NCBI RefSeq assembly: GCF_014596725.1 | Contig: NZ_JACVEG010000005.1 | Location: 124,001 to 188,000 of the forward strand | From: Vibrio sp. Y2-5 | Lineage (GTDB): Bacteria > Pseudomonadota > Gammaproteobacteria > Enterobacterales > Vibrionaceae | Length of the DNA stretch: 64,000 nucleotides | Direction: 5' to 3' | In this document: positions 28,119 to 37,132 of the stretch, piece after piece | Position numbering within the stretch: position 1 is the first letter of the stretch | How the letters are laid out: every line of letters starts with the position of its first letter | Notes under the pieces: generated by a model | What the model saw: only the letters and a program-made list of their open reading frames with translations | The model's database searches: none | What the model was told of the DNA's origin: nothing | Program-made: the position numbers and the translations under genes

Positions 28119-28592
28119 ATGGAAAAAGTTCCTATGACAGTACGCGGTGAGAAATTACTGCGTGATGAACTTGAAAGATTATTGAAATTGCGCCCACAGA
28201 TTTCTCAAGCTATTGCAGAAGCTCGTGAGCTAGGTGACTTGAAAGAGAATGCTGAATATCACGCTGCTCGTGAAGAGCAAGGAATCTGTGAAGCTCAGAT
28301 CCGAGATATCGAATATAAGCTATCAGTGGCTCAAGTTATCGATGTAACGAAGATGGATAAGACAGGTAAGGTTATTTTTGGTTCTACAGTAACGCTGATT
28401 GATGTCGATACTGATGAAGAAAAAACTTACCAAATCGTTGGTGACGATGAAGCCGATATCAAGGCTGGTCGAATCTCTGTTAGTTCGCCGATTGCTCGTG
28501 GACTGATTGCAAAAACTGAAGGTGACGAAGTTACTATCTTTACACCTGGCGGTGAAAAAGTATTTGAAATCGACAGAGTAGATTACATCTAA
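28119..28592 (+). CDS. greA: transcription elongation factor GreA
   Basis: 157 residues: an N-terminal coiled coil (about 1-75) with the tip residues of the family in [16 protein letters not shown], then the C-terminal globular domain ending [17 protein letters not shown]. GreA enters the RNA polymerase secondary channel and stimulates cleavage of backtracked RNA. GAGG lies about 7 bases before the ATG. The leader has two hairpins and may attenuate expression. Confidence 0.95.
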   Translation: MEKVPMTVRGEKLLRDELERLLKLRPQISQAIAEARELGDLKENAEYHAAREEQGICEAQIRDIEYKLSVAQVIDVTKMDKTGKVIFGSTVTLIDVDTDEEKTYQIVGDDEADIKAGRISVSSPIARGLIAKTEGDEVTIFTPGGEKVFEIDRVDYI

Positions 28593-28621
28593 CGGTTGAG
28601 TTTAAGTTCTATAAAAATATA

Positions 28622-28643
28622 AAAGGTCGCTACAGCGACCTTT
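28622..28643. terminator. bidirectional terminator between greA and yhbY
   Basis: The stem AAAGGTCGC/GCGACCTTT has a TACA loop. TTTTTG follows on the plus strand and TTTTATATTTTT on the minus strand. Confidence 0.9.
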
Positions 28644-28686
28644 TTGTAATCTTAAGTAACACTTTTTGTTTCTTGCAGAAAAGCTA

Positions 28687-28983
28687 TTACTTACGAGGTA
28701 GTTCGATCTTACGTTGTTCTGAAGGACGATACAGAACCAGTACTTTACCTATAACTTGTACTTTTTCTGCTTTAGTCTCTCGAACAATCGCGTCAACAAT
28801 CAGTTGTTTTGTCTCGCGATCTTCAGATACCACTTTCACTTTAATCAGTTCATGGTGGTCAAGCGCAATTTCGATTTCTGCTAGAACCGCTTCGGTCAGC
28901 CCGTTAGCGCCCATTAGAACGACTGGGTTTAAATGGTGTGCTAGACCTTTTAGGTGCTGCTTTTGTTTGTTGCTTAGGTTCAT
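28687..28983 (-). CDS. yhbY: YhbY, CRM-domain ribosome assembly RNA-binding protein
   Basis: 98 residues making up one CRS1/YhbY (CRM) domain, with the conserved [27 protein letters not shown] stretch around the GxxG loop. E. coli YhbY associates with pre-50S ribosomal particles. It is divergent from rlmE, the usual gamma-proteobacterial arrangement. Confidence 0.93.
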   Translation of the reverse strand: MNLSNKQKQHLKGLAHHLNPVVLMGANGLTEAVLAEIEIALDHHELIKVKVVSEDRETKQLIVDAIVRETKAEKVQVIGKVLVLYRPSEQRKIELPRK

Positions 28984-29102
28984 TACGCGCCCAAATTTCT
29001 TTATTATCAGGGTTGAAAAAAGCTATTTTAGCGCCATCTATCTTTGAAGACTATATTTTCTACCATACTTTCTCAGATAGACGCTGTTTGATTAGGATTA
29101 GA

Positions 29103-29732
29103 ATGAGTAAACAAAAACATTCAGCGAGCTCTGGCCGCTGGTTGAAAGAACACTTCGATGACAAGTATGTGAATGAAGCTAAAAAGAAAGGTTATCGTTC
29201 ACGTGCTATCTTTAAAATTGAAGAAATTCAAGAAAAAGACAAATTATTGAAGTCCGGAATGACAGTGGTTGACTTGGGCGCCGCTCCAGGTGGCTGGTCA
29301 CAATATGCTGCTGGTATTGTTGGTGATAGTGGACAGGTTATTGCTTGTGATATTTTGCCAATGGACTCAATTGCTGGTGTATCGTTTCTTCAAGGAGATT
29401 TTCGTGAAGAAGCAGTTTTGGAAGCACTTTTAGAAAGAATTCAGCCTGACATGGTCGATGTCGTAATGTCTGACATGGCACCTAATATGGCAGGTAACCT
29501 TTCTGTTGACCAACCTAGGGCGATGTATCTGGTGGAATTAGCGTTAGATATGTGTCGACAAGTTCTTGCGCCTAATGGTAGTTTTGTTGTCAAAGTGTTT
29601 CAGGGCGAAGGGTTTGACCAATACGTTAAAGATGTCCGCGACATGTTTAAAGTTGTGAAAATTCGTAAACCAGATTCTTCAAGGGCTCGCTCTCGAGAAG
29701 TTTATATCGTCGCCACTGGTTACAAAGGTTAA
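29103..29732 (+). CDS. rlmE: 23S rRNA (uridine-2552-2'-O)-methyltransferase RlmE
   Basis: 209 residues. It has the SAM motif [13 protein letters not shown], the catalytic tetrad region (K in [12 protein letters not shown] in [12 protein letters not shown] in [10 protein letters not shown]) and normal FtsJ/RrmJ length. It methylates U2552 in the A loop of 23S rRNA, a late 50S maturation step. The frame is open back to 28938, but that part overlaps yhbY on the other strand; the ATG at 29103 has AGGAT upstream and gives the family start [10 protein letters not shown]. ftsH follows, as in E. coli. Confidence 0.94.
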   Translation: MSKQKHSASSGRWLKEHFDDKYVNEAKKKGYRSRAIFKIEEIQEKDKLLKSGMTVVDLGAAPGGWSQYAAGIVGDSGQVIACDILPMDSIAGVSFLQGDFREEAVLEALLERIQPDMVDVVMSDMAPNMAGNLSVDQPRAMYLVELALDMCRQVLAPNGSFVVKVFQGEGFDQYVKDVRDMFKVVKIRKPDSSRARSREVYIVATGYKG

Positions 29733-29830
29733 CTATTTTACCTTGGTGAGAAAAGTTAACACTATGGCTACAGCCTAGAAACTGTAGTACCCTACCTTTA
29801 ATTACAACTAGTTATCGAGAGGCTTACACC

Positions 29831-31795
29831 TTGAGTGACATGGCAAAAAATTTAATTCTGTGGCTTGTAATCGCTGTTGTGTTGATGTCTGTATTCCAAA
29901 GTTTTGGTCCAGGTGATAACAACGGTAGAACTATCGATTACACGACCTTTGTACAAGAAGTTGGTCAAGGCCAGATTCAAGAAGCTCAGTTCAATAACAG
30001 TGAGATAAGCTTTACTCGTAGAGGCAGCAGTGCACGTTACGTCACTTATATGCCTGTATATGATGAAAAATTGCTTGATGACTTGATCAATCAAAATGTG
30101 AAAGTTCAAGGTACTGCTCCTGAAGAGCAAAGCCTACTTGGAACTATCTTCATTTCTTGGTTCCCAATGATTCTGCTTGTCGGTGTGTGGATTTTCTTCA
30201 TGCGTCAAATGCAAGGCGGCGGCGGCAAAGGTGCTATGTCCTTTGGTAAGAGCAAAGCCCGCATGATGAGCGAAGAACAAATCAAAACCACATTTGGCGA
30301 TGTTGCTGGCTGTGATGAAGCAAAAGAAGATGTAAAAGAGCTGGTTGATTATCTGCGTGATCCAAGCCGCTTCCAAAAGTTGGGTGGTAAGATCCCGACA
30401 GGCGTGTTGATGGTTGGTCCTCCGGGTACAGGTAAAACATTGCTTGCAAAGGCGATCGCTGGTGAAGCCAAGGTACCTTTCTTTACTATCTCTGGTTCTG
30501 ACTTCGTTGAAATGTTCGTCGGTGTTGGTGCATCTCGTGTGCGTGACATGTTTGAACAAGCGAAGAAAGCGGCGCCTTGTATTATCTTCATCGATGAGAT
30601 CGATGCGGTAGGTCGTCAACGTGGTGCTGGTGTTGGTGGTGGCCACGATGAACGTGAGCAAACTCTAAACCAAATGCTGGTTGAAATGGATGGTTTCGAA
30701 GGTAACGAAGGTATCATCGTTATCGCAGCGACTAACCGTCCTGACGTACTTGACCCTGCACTTCTTCGTCCTGGTCGTTTCGACCGTCAAGTTGTTGTTG
30801 GTCTACCAGACGTTCGCGGTCGTGAGCAAATTCTTAAAGTTCATATGCGCAAAGTTCCTCTAGCAGGTGATGTTGAGCCTTCATTGATTGCTCGTGGTAC
30901 ACCGGGTTTCTCTGGCGCTGACCTTGCAAACCTTGTCAACGAAGCTGCTCTGTTTGCTGCTCGTGGTAACAAACGTAATGTTTCTATGGTTGAGTTTGAG
31001 TTGGCTAAAGACAAAATCATGATGGGCGCAGAGCGCCGTTCAATGGTGATGTCAGAAGAAACCAAAGAATCAACCGCTTACCATGAAGCTGGTCATGCTA
31101 TCGTCGGTCGTTTAGTGCCTGAACATGATCCAGTTTATAAAGTATCGATCATTCCTCGTGGCCGAGCTCTTGGTGTGACAATGTACTTACCAGAACAAGA
31201 TCGTGTAAGTATGTCGAAACAACATTTAGAGTCGATGATTTCAAGCTTGTACGGTGGTCGTCTTGCTGAAGAGCTGATTTACGGTGTTGAGAAAGTATCG
31301 ACTGGTGCGTCTAACGATATCGAACGAGCTACTGATATTGCTCGTAAGATGGTGACTCAGTGGGGTTTTTCTGAGAAGTTAGGTCCAATGCTTTACGCGG
31401 AAGAAGAAGGTGAAGTATTCCTTGGTCGTAGCGTAACGCAAACCAAACATATGTCAGATGACACGGCTAAGTTGATTGACGATGAAATTCGCATCCTCAT
31501 AGACCGCAACTACGAACGTGCTCGCAAGATTCTGACCGAGAATATGGATATCATGCATTCAATGAAAGATGCACTGATGAAATATGAAACGATCGACGCA
31601 GGCCAAATTGATGATCTGATGGAGCGTAAATCAGAGATTCGTGAGCCAGCAGGTTGGGGTGATCAAGCGAAATCTCAGCAAGAAAAGGCTGAAGAGACTT
31701 CTAAAGCTTCTGCTCCTGTTGAAGAAATAAAAGATGAGTCAAAAGAGGAAGATAATTCTCAAGAGTCATCTAGTGAGAAAAAAGATTCAGAGTAA
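29831..31795 (+). CDS. ftsH: ATP-dependent membrane zinc metalloprotease FtsH
   Basis: 654 residues. Two N-terminal membrane helices (about residues 5-24 and 100-122) flank a periplasmic domain. The AAA module has Walker A GPPGTGKT and Walker B IIFIDEID, the second region of homology [20 protein letters not shown], and the zinc site HEAGH. The acidic, serine-rich tail is species-variable. FtsH degrades membrane and regulatory proteins such as LpxC and sigma-32. TTG at 29831 is chosen as start because GAGAGG lies 8 bases upstream; the ATG three codons later would be 17 bases from it. Both starts are known for E. coli FtsH. Confidence 0.95.
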   Translation: MSDMAKNLILWLVIAVVLMSVFQSFGPGDNNGRTIDYTTFVQEVGQGQIQEAQFNNSEISFTRRGSSARYVTYMPVYDEKLLDDLINQNVKVQGTAPEEQSLLGTIFISWFPMILLVGVWIFFMRQMQGGGGKGAMSFGKSKARMMSEEQIKTTFGDVAGCDEAKEDVKELVDYLRDPSRFQKLGGKIPTGVLMVGPPGTGKTLLAKAIAGEAKVPFFTISGSDFVEMFVGVGASRVRDMFEQAKKAAPCIIFIDEIDAVGRQRGAGVGGGHDEREQTLNQMLVEMDGFEGNEGIIVIAATNRPDVLDPALLRPGRFDRQVVVGLPDVRGREQILKVHMRKVPLAGDVEPSLIARGTPGFSGADLANLVNEAALFAARGNKRNVSMVEFELAKDKIMMGAERRSMVMSEETKESTAYHEAGHAIVGRLVPEHDPVYKVSIIPRGRALGVTMYLPEQDRVSMSKQHLESMISSLYGGRLAEELIYGVEKVSTGASNDIERATDIARKMVTQWGFSEKLGPMLYAEEEGEVFLGRSVTQTKHMSDDTAKLIDDEIRILIDRNYERARKILTENMDIMHSMKDALMKYETIDAGQIDDLMERKSEIREPAGWGDQAKSQQEKAEETSKASAPVEEIKDESKEEDNSQESSSEKKDSE

Positions 31796-31810
31796 TCTAA
31801 TATCATCTAT

Positions 31811-31835
31811 AAAACCCCGACTCGTTCGGGGTTTT
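31811..31835 (+). terminator. terminator after ftsH
   Basis: The stem AAAACCCCGA/TCGGGGTTTT has a 5-base loop, followed by CTGTTTC. It is only 33 bases before folP, so folP expression may depend on read-through or its own promoter. Confidence 0.85.
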
Positions 31836-31867
31836 CTGTTTCAGGGTTATGGAAACATTCATCGTTT

Positions 31868-32701
31868 ATGAAATTAACAACAGCAACTAAAGAACTCATT
31901 CTCGACCGCCCCCATGTGATGGGAATTTTGAACACTACTCCAGATTCATTCTCAGACGGTGGGAAGTACACGTCTGTAGATAATGTCATTGTGCGTGCTA
32001 AACAAATGATAGAAGCGGGTGTTAGCATTATTGATATTGGTGGCGAATCCACAAGACCGGGAGCACCTGAAGTGAGTCTTGAGGAAGAACTTCACCGTGT
32101 CATTCCGGCAATTAAAGCGATTCGAGAGTTTAATCAAGATGTATGGATTTCGGTCGATACCAGTAAAGCTGAAGTGATGCGACAATCGGTAGAAGCTGGA
32201 GCTGATCTGATTAATGATGTCCGCTCACTGCAAGAGCCTGGAGCTCTGGAGGTTGCAGCTAAAGCACAGGTGCCTGTTTGTATCATGCATATGAAAGGGC
32301 AACCTAAAACGATGCAAATCAATCCGGAATACGATAATGTTCAGCTTGAAGTAGAGACCTTTCTCCTCGAAAAATTGGCGATATGTGAAAATGCAGGTAT
32401 CGCGCGTGAAAACATTATCCTTGACCCCGGTTTTGGTTTTGGTAAATCACTTGAGCATAACTATCATTTACTCGCTAATTTAGAAAAGTTGCATCGTTTT
32501 GGGTTACCTATTTTGGCTGGAATGTCGCGTAAATCGATGATCTTTAAGCTTCTTGAGAAAAAACCTGCGGAATGTATGGTTGCGAGTGTAACTTGTGCCT
32601 CAATTGCCGCTATAAAAGGCGCTCAGATTATTCGTGTTCATGATGTTGAAGAAACATTGGAAGCGATGAAGATTATCCAAGTAGTGAACGATAATCTATA
32701 A
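31868..32701 (+). CDS. folP: dihydropteroate synthase
   Basis: 277 residues with the TIM-barrel signatures GILNTTPDSFSDGG, GGESTRPGA, DPGFGFGKS and a closing IIRVHDVEET. It joins p-aminobenzoate to the pterin diphosphate in folate synthesis and is the target of sulfonamides. No strong ribosome site precedes the ATG, and an overlapping out-of-frame ATG lies 19 bases before it. It is followed by glmM after 37 bp. Confidence 0.94.
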   Translation: MKLTTATKELILDRPHVMGILNTTPDSFSDGGKYTSVDNVIVRAKQMIEAGVSIIDIGGESTRPGAPEVSLEEELHRVIPAIKAIREFNQDVWISVDTSKAEVMRQSVEAGADLINDVRSLQEPGALEVAAKAQVPVCIMHMKGQPKTMQINPEYDNVQLEVETFLLEKLAICENAGIARENIILDPGFGFGKSLEHNYHLLANLEKLHRFGLPILAGMSRKSMIFKLLEKKPAECMVASVTCASIAAIKGAQIIRVHDVEETLEAMKIIQVVNDNL

Positions 32702-32738
32702 GTAACAATAAGTTATAAGAATAAGTTAAGGAAATATT

Positions 32739-34079
32739 ATGTCTGATGAAAGACGTTATTTTGGTACTGACGGTGTGCGTGGCAAGGTAGGTCAATATCC
32801 TATCACCCCTGACTTTGTACTCAAGCTCGGCTGGGCTGCAGGACGTGTGCTTGCTAAACAGGGTACTAAGCAAGTGATCATCGGTAAAGATACCCGCATT
32901 TCTGGTTATATGCTGGAATCAGCTCTTGAAGCAGGACTTGCAGCCGCGGGTTTGAAAGCCGTATTTACTGGCCCGATGCCAACACCTGCGGTAGCGTATC
33001 TGACTCAAACATTTCGTGCAGAAGCGGGAATTGTGATCTCAGCTTCTCACAACCCGTATTACGACAACGGTATCAAGTTCTTTTCTTCTAACGGAACAAA
33101 ACTACCTGATGAAGTGGAATTGGCTATTGAAGCTGAGTTAGATAAAGAGATCACTTGTGTAGAATCCGCTCTACTAGGTAAAGCTTCGCGCTTAGTTGAT
33201 GCTGCTGGCCGTTATATCGAATTCTGCAAAAGCACGTTCCCAAATACATTGAGTTTGGCTGGTTTGAAAATTGTAGTGGACTGCGCACATGGTGCGACTT
33301 ACCACATCGCTCCTAATGTATTTAAAGAGTTGGGTGCAGAAGTTGTTGCTATGGGTATTGAACCTAATGGTACCAATATCAACGATAAAGTTGGTGCAAC
33401 CGACGTAGCGGCACTACAAAAACGGGTTGTTGAAGAGCAGGCTCATCTCGGATTGGCTTTTGATGGTGATGGCGACCGTTTAATCATGGTTGATGAGAAT
33501 GGTAACAAGGTTGACGGAGACCAAATTGCTTACATCATTGCTCGTGATGCTTTACGTCGCGGAGAACTGAAGGGTGGTGTTGTTGGTACACTAATGACCA
33601 ACCTAGGTATGGAAAATGGCCTGAAACAACTAGGCATTCCATTTGTTCGTGCTGCGGTTGGTGACCGCTATGTGATGGAACAGTTGCTGGCTAAAGGTTG
33701 GAAAATCGGTGCTGAAAATTCAGGCCATATTATCCTGTTGGATAAAGTCACAACCGGTGATGCGATTGTAGCCGCTCTGCAAGTGCTAGCTTCAGTTGTA
33801 GGCAGTGAAATGTCATTAGGCGAGTTGTCCCAAGGTATGACTCTCTATCCGCAGGTGTTGGAAAACGTACGTTTTAGTGGCGATTCTAATCCGTTAGACG
33901 CTGATGCTGTGATAGCAAGCGTTAAAGAAGTTGAAGCCCAACTAGGCGCTAAAGGTCGGGTGCTGTTGCGTAAGTCAGGTACTGAGCCTTTGCTTCGAGT
34001 TATGGTGGAAGGCGAGGATGCTGAGCTTGTAAAATCTTCTGCTTTAAAAATTGCAGAAGCTGTAAAAGCGAACTGTTAA
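32739..34079 (+). CDS. glmM: phosphoglucosamine mutase
   Basis: 446 residues. The phospho-acceptor serine is Ser103 in ISASHNP, the metal loop is DGDGDR near residue 243, the sugar loop is GAENSGH and the C-terminal phosphate loop is [10 protein letters not shown]. It interconverts GlcN-6-P and GlcN-1-P for UDP-GlcNAc synthesis. AAGGAAA lies 7 bases before the ATG. Confidence 0.95.
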   Translation: MSDERRYFGTDGVRGKVGQYPITPDFVLKLGWAAGRVLAKQGTKQVIIGKDTRISGYMLESALEAGLAAAGLKAVFTGPMPTPAVAYLTQTFRAEAGIVISASHNPYYDNGIKFFSSNGTKLPDEVELAIEAELDKEITCVESALLGKASRLVDAAGRYIEFCKSTFPNTLSLAGLKIVVDCAHGATYHIAPNVFKELGAEVVAMGIEPNGTNINDKVGATDVAALQKRVVEEQAHLGLAFDGDGDRLIMVDENGNKVDGDQIAYIIARDALRRGELKGGVVGTLMTNLGMENGLKQLGIPFVRAAVGDRYVMEQLLAKGWKIGAENSGHIILLDKVTTGDAIVAALQVLASVVGSEMSLGELSQGMTLYPQVLENVRFSGDSNPLDADAVIASVKEVEAQLGAKGRVLLRKSGTEPLLRVMVEGEDAELVKSSALKIAEAVKANC

Positions 34080-34091
34080 GTCTTGTTTTTA

Positions 34092-34206
34092 TTGGCTCCT
34101 AAGTTTTTAACCAGGTTAGAAATTTGGAGCCAAGTTTAAACTAATATCACTTTGAGCCTTTTTTGACCGTTTGATAAGCAAACGGGATATTTTTATCAAA
34201 TATCCC
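34092..34206 (+). other. two hairpins in the glmM-secG gap
   Basis: TTGGCTCC (34092-34099) pairs with GGAGCCAA (34126-34133), with further imperfect pairing inside. A second, perfect 9-bp stem GGGATATTT/AAATATCCC (34184-34206) follows with a 5-base loop. Both lie before the secG promoter and may end the glmM message. Confidence 0.5.
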
Positions 34207-34235
34207 TTGTCAGTCATACTCGCATTCGATAGTAT
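34207..34235 (+). promoter_or_regulatory. candidate sigma-70 promoter for secG-leuU
   Basis: TTGTCA (34207-34212) and TAGTAT (34230-34235) are 17 bp apart. The likely transcript start is about 90-100 bases before secG. Confidence 0.5.
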
Positions 34236-34337
34236 TGCGTCCGCCTTCTGTTAGGAGGTCGCTAGCCTTGTTCTTGTCGATGATTAGAAATGATTGGAAC
34301 GGCGCTGGCTCAACAATTTGGAACATAGGTGGAAGCG

Positions 34338-34676
34338 ATGTTTACAGTTCTACTTGTGATTTACCTGTTGGCAGCGGTTGGTATCATTGGCCTAGTGTTG
34401 ATCCAGCAAGGTAAAGGCGCAGATATGGGAGCCTCATTCGGTGCTGGTGCTTCAAACACAGTGTTTGGCGCGAGCGGCTCAGGAAATTTCCTAACCCGAA
34501 TGACTGCAATTTTTGCAACAGTATTTTTTATCTTCAGTCTTGTGCTAGGCAACATGTCTACACATAAAGCTGAATCACAATGGGTTGACCCTACTAAAGG
34601 TCAAGTGATTGAGCAAACTACTGAAGGTACATTGAGTGAAACTCCAGCCTCAACAGGCGACGAAATTCCTCAATAA
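34338..34676 (+). CDS. secG: protein translocase subunit SecG
   Basis: 112 residues. Two membrane helices (about residues 3-20 and 55-75) flank the conserved cytoplasmic loop [15 protein letters not shown] and GSGNFLTRM. The tail after residue 76 is polar and variable. SecG is the accessory third subunit of the SecYEG channel. The ATG at 34338 is chosen over the GTG at 34329 because GGTGG lies about 5 bases upstream and it gives the family start. The order glmM-secG-leuU matches E. coli. Confidence 0.93.
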   Translation: MFTVLLVIYLLAAVGIIGLVLIQQGKGADMGASFGAGASNTVFGASGSGNFLTRMTAIFATVFFIFSLVLGNMSTHKAESQWVDPTKGQVIEQTTEGTLSETPASTGDEIPQ

Positions 34677-34702
34677 TCTTACTTTAAAGTAAGAAAGGTT
34701 AT

Positions 34703-34785
34703 GCCGAGATGGTGAAATTGGTAGACACACTAGCATGAGGTGCTAGCGCTTCGGTGTGAGGGTTCGAGTCCCTCTCTCGGCACCA
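34703..34785 (+). tRNA. leuU: tRNA-Leu(GAG)
   Basis: Acceptor GCCGAGA pairs with TCTCGGC, CCA is encoded, the variable arm is long as in tRNA-Leu, and the T loop is GTTCGAGTC. The anticodon stem CTAGC/GCTAG frames the loop ATGAGGT, so the anticodon is GAG, reading CUC and CUU. Confidence 0.95.
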
Positions 34786-34796
34786 TGTTTACAAAC

Positions 34797-34824
34797 TTGT
34801 AAAACACCTTGTTGAGCGTATAAT
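34797..34824 (+). promoter_or_regulatory. candidate promoter of the initiator tRNA gene
   Basis: TTGTAA and a perfect TATAAT are 16 bp apart, and TATAAT ends 15 bases before the tRNA. A GC-rich stretch right after would suit stringent control. Confidence 0.65.
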
Positions 34825-34839
34825 TGCTCACAAGTCGGA

Positions 34840-34916
<77 letters not shown>

Positions 34917-35015
34917 ATTATCTTCTATTTATAGAGAGCTAATTGTTGCAAGTTTGGCAGTGTTTACCTCACTGCAGTTGAGAAGAAATTCTCAATTTAT
35001 CAGGGTCCAGCAGCA

Positions 35016-35040
35016 AAAACCCCGACTTTCGGGGTTTTTT
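35016..35040 (+). terminator. terminator after metY
   Basis: The stem AAAACCCCGA/TCGGGGTTTT is followed by TT. It is preceded by two smaller hairpins (34957-34975 and 34981-34994). Confidence 0.88.
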
Positions 35041-35094
35041 GTTATCTGTGTTTCTTAATGTGAAATACAGGTGCTTTGCTTGGAATTTAAATTG

Positions 35095-35114
35095 GGCTCT
35101 ATGCCCTTTTTTTG
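35095..35114 (+). promoter_or_regulatory. terminator-like element in the rimP leader (candidate attenuator)
   Basis: GGGC/GCCC with a 5-base loop is followed directly by a run of seven or more T, ending about 17 bases before the rimP start. Premature terminators before rimP are known from several gamma-proteobacteria (the rimP-leader family). Confidence 0.6.
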
Positions 35115-35131
35115 TTTCTGGAGTGGTTTAA

Positions 35132-35587
35132 ATGACTGGTTTAGAAAGACAATTAACAGAAATGCTTGAGGCTCCTGTAGCGGCTTCAGGTTATGAGTTG
35201 GTTGGATTAGAGTTTGTTCGCGCAGGACAACACTCAACACTACGTATCTACATTGATCATGAAAACGGTATTAACGTTGATGATTGTGCAGAAGTAAGTC
35301 ACCAAGTGAGTGCTGTATTGGATGTTGAAGATCCGATCACTGTGGCTTACAACTTAGAAGTGTCTTCGCCAGGTATGGAAAGACCACTCTTTAAAGCTGC
35401 ACATTATGATCAGTTTATCGGTCACGAGGTCAGCATCGTTTTGAAAATGGCTGTAGCAAACCGTCGTAAATGGAAAGGCATCATTCACTCAGTTGACGGT
35501 GAAACTGTTGCTATAACTGTAGATGGTCAAGAAGAACATTTTGCGATTAGCAACATTTCAAAAGCTAACCTGATCCCTAAATTTTAG
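35132..35587 (+). CDS. rimP: ribosome maturation factor RimP
   Basis: 151 residues, normal for the family: an N-terminal alpha/beta domain ([26 protein letters not shown]) and a C-terminal SH3-like domain. RimP is needed for 30S assembly. It leads the rimP-nusA-infB-rbfA-truB operon and sits behind two terminator-like hairpins; GGAG lies 7-8 bases before the ATG. Confidence 0.94.
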   Translation: MTGLERQLTEMLEAPVAASGYELVGLEFVRAGQHSTLRIYIDHENGINVDDCAEVSHQVSAVLDVEDPITVAYNLEVSSPGMERPLFKAAHYDQFIGHEVSIVLKMAVANRRKWKGIIHSVDGETVAITVDGQEEHFAISNISKANLIPKF

Positions 35588-35621
35588 TTCTCCTAGAGAA
35601 AAGAGCTTAAGAGGCTATAAA

Positions 35622-37109
35622 ATGAGTAAAGAAATTTTAGCGGTTGTAGAGGCTGTTTCGAACGAGAAAGCAGTACCTCGTGAGCGTATCTTCGAAGCGC
35701 TTGAAATTGCGCTAGCAACATCGACTAAGAAAAAGTACGAAATTGACGTAGATGTTCGCGTTGCTATCGACCGTAAAACGGGTGAGTTTGAAACTTTCCG
35801 CCGTTGGTTAGTCGTAGACGAAGTAGAAAACCCAACTAAAGAGATGTCTCTAGAAGCTGCATCTTATGATGATGACTCAGTTGAGTTAGGTCACTACTAT
35901 GAAGAGCAAATCGAATCAGTAACATTTGACCGCATCACAACGCAAACTGCGAAGCAAGTTATCGTACAAAAGGTACGTGAAGCTGAACGCGCACAAATCG
36001 TAGAACAGTTCATCGATAACGAAGGTGAGCTAGTAACGGGTGTCGTTAAAAAGGTTAACCGTGAGACTGTTATCCTAGATCTTGGTAACAACGCTGAAGC
36101 GGTGATCTTACGTGAAGATCAACTACCACGTGAAAACTTCCGTCCTGGCGACCGCGTTCGTGGCCTACTTTACAAAGTGGCTCCAGAAGCGCGTGGTTTC
36201 CAACTATTCATCACTCGTTCTAAGCCTGAAATGTTGGCTGAACTGTTCCGTGTGGAAGTGCCAGAAATTGGCGAAGAGATGATCGAACTGAAAGGTGCAG
36301 CACGTGATCCTGGTTCACGCGCGAAAATCGCTGTGAAGACAAACGATCGTCGTATTGACCCTGTAGGTGCGTGTGTTGGTATGCGTGGTGCACGTGTACA
36401 AGCTGTTTCTAGCGAGCTTGGCGGCGAGCGTATCGATATCGTGCTTTGGGATGATAACCCAGCGCAATTTGTTATCAATGCAATGGCTCCAGCAGATGTG
36501 GCATCTATCATCGTTGACGAAGATGCACACTCAATGGATATCGCAGTAGAAGCGGATAACCTAGCACAGGCTATCGGCCGTAACGGTCAAAACGTTCGTC
36601 TAGCATCTCAACTTTCTGGTTGGGAACTGAACGTAATGACAGTTGAAGATCTACAGAAGAAACACCAGGAAGAATCAATGGCAGCTATCGAGAACTTCAT
36701 GAAGTATCTTGATATCGAGCAAGACTTTGCTGAGCTATTGGTTGAAGAAGGCTTCTCTTCTTTAGAAGAAGTCGCGTACGTTCCAGTTAATGAACTACTA
36801 GAAGTTGACGGCCTAGATGAAGATCTAGTTGAAGAACTACGTAGCCGTGCAAAAGATGCATTAACAACAATTGCATTGGCACAAGAAGAATCGTTCGAAG
36901 GACTTGAGCCTGCTGAAGACCTACTTTCTCTTGAAGGTCTAGAGCGTGAAATGGCATTTAAACTTGCTGCTAAAGGTGTAGTAACACTTGAAGACTTAGC
37001 AGACCAAGGCATCGACGATCTTGAAGGTATTGAAGGTCTGACCGAAGAACGTGCTGGTGAGCTAATTATGGCAGCACGCAACATTTGTTGGTTCGGCGAA
37101 GACGCATAA
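35622..37109 (+). CDS. nusA: transcription termination/antitermination factor NusA
   Basis: 495 residues, the same length as E. coli NusA. In order: an N-terminal RNA polymerase-binding domain, S1 (about 135-200), KH1 and KH2 (about 200-345, with [14 protein letters not shown] and [13 protein letters not shown]), and two acidic repeats at the C-terminus (about 360-490). NusA promotes pausing and termination and joins antitermination complexes. It may also autoregulate this operon through the hairpins upstream of rimP, as in E. coli. Confidence 0.95.
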   Translation: MSKEILAVVEAVSNEKAVPRERIFEALEIALATSTKKKYEIDVDVRVAIDRKTGEFETFRRWLVVDEVENPTKEMSLEAASYDDDSVELGHYYEEQIESVTFDRITTQTAKQVIVQKVREAERAQIVEQFIDNEGELVTGVVKKVNRETVILDLGNNAEAVILREDQLPRENFRPGDRVRGLLYKVAPEARGFQLFITRSKPEMLAELFRVEVPEIGEEMIELKGAARDPGSRAKIAVKTNDRRIDPVGACVGMRGARVQAVSSELGGERIDIVLWDDNPAQFVINAMAPADVASIIVDEDAHSMDIAVEADNLAQAIGRNGQNVRLASQLSGWELNVMTVEDLQKKHQEESMAAIENFMKYLDIEQDFAELLVEEGFSSLEEVAYVPVNELLEVDGLDEDLVEELRSRAKDALTTIALAQEESFEGLEPAEDLLSLEGLEREMAFKLAAKGVVTLEDLADQGIDDLEGIEGLTEERAGELIMAARNICWFGEDA

Positions 37110-37132
37110 TTTCAGCAAGGGGAGGAAGCGGC

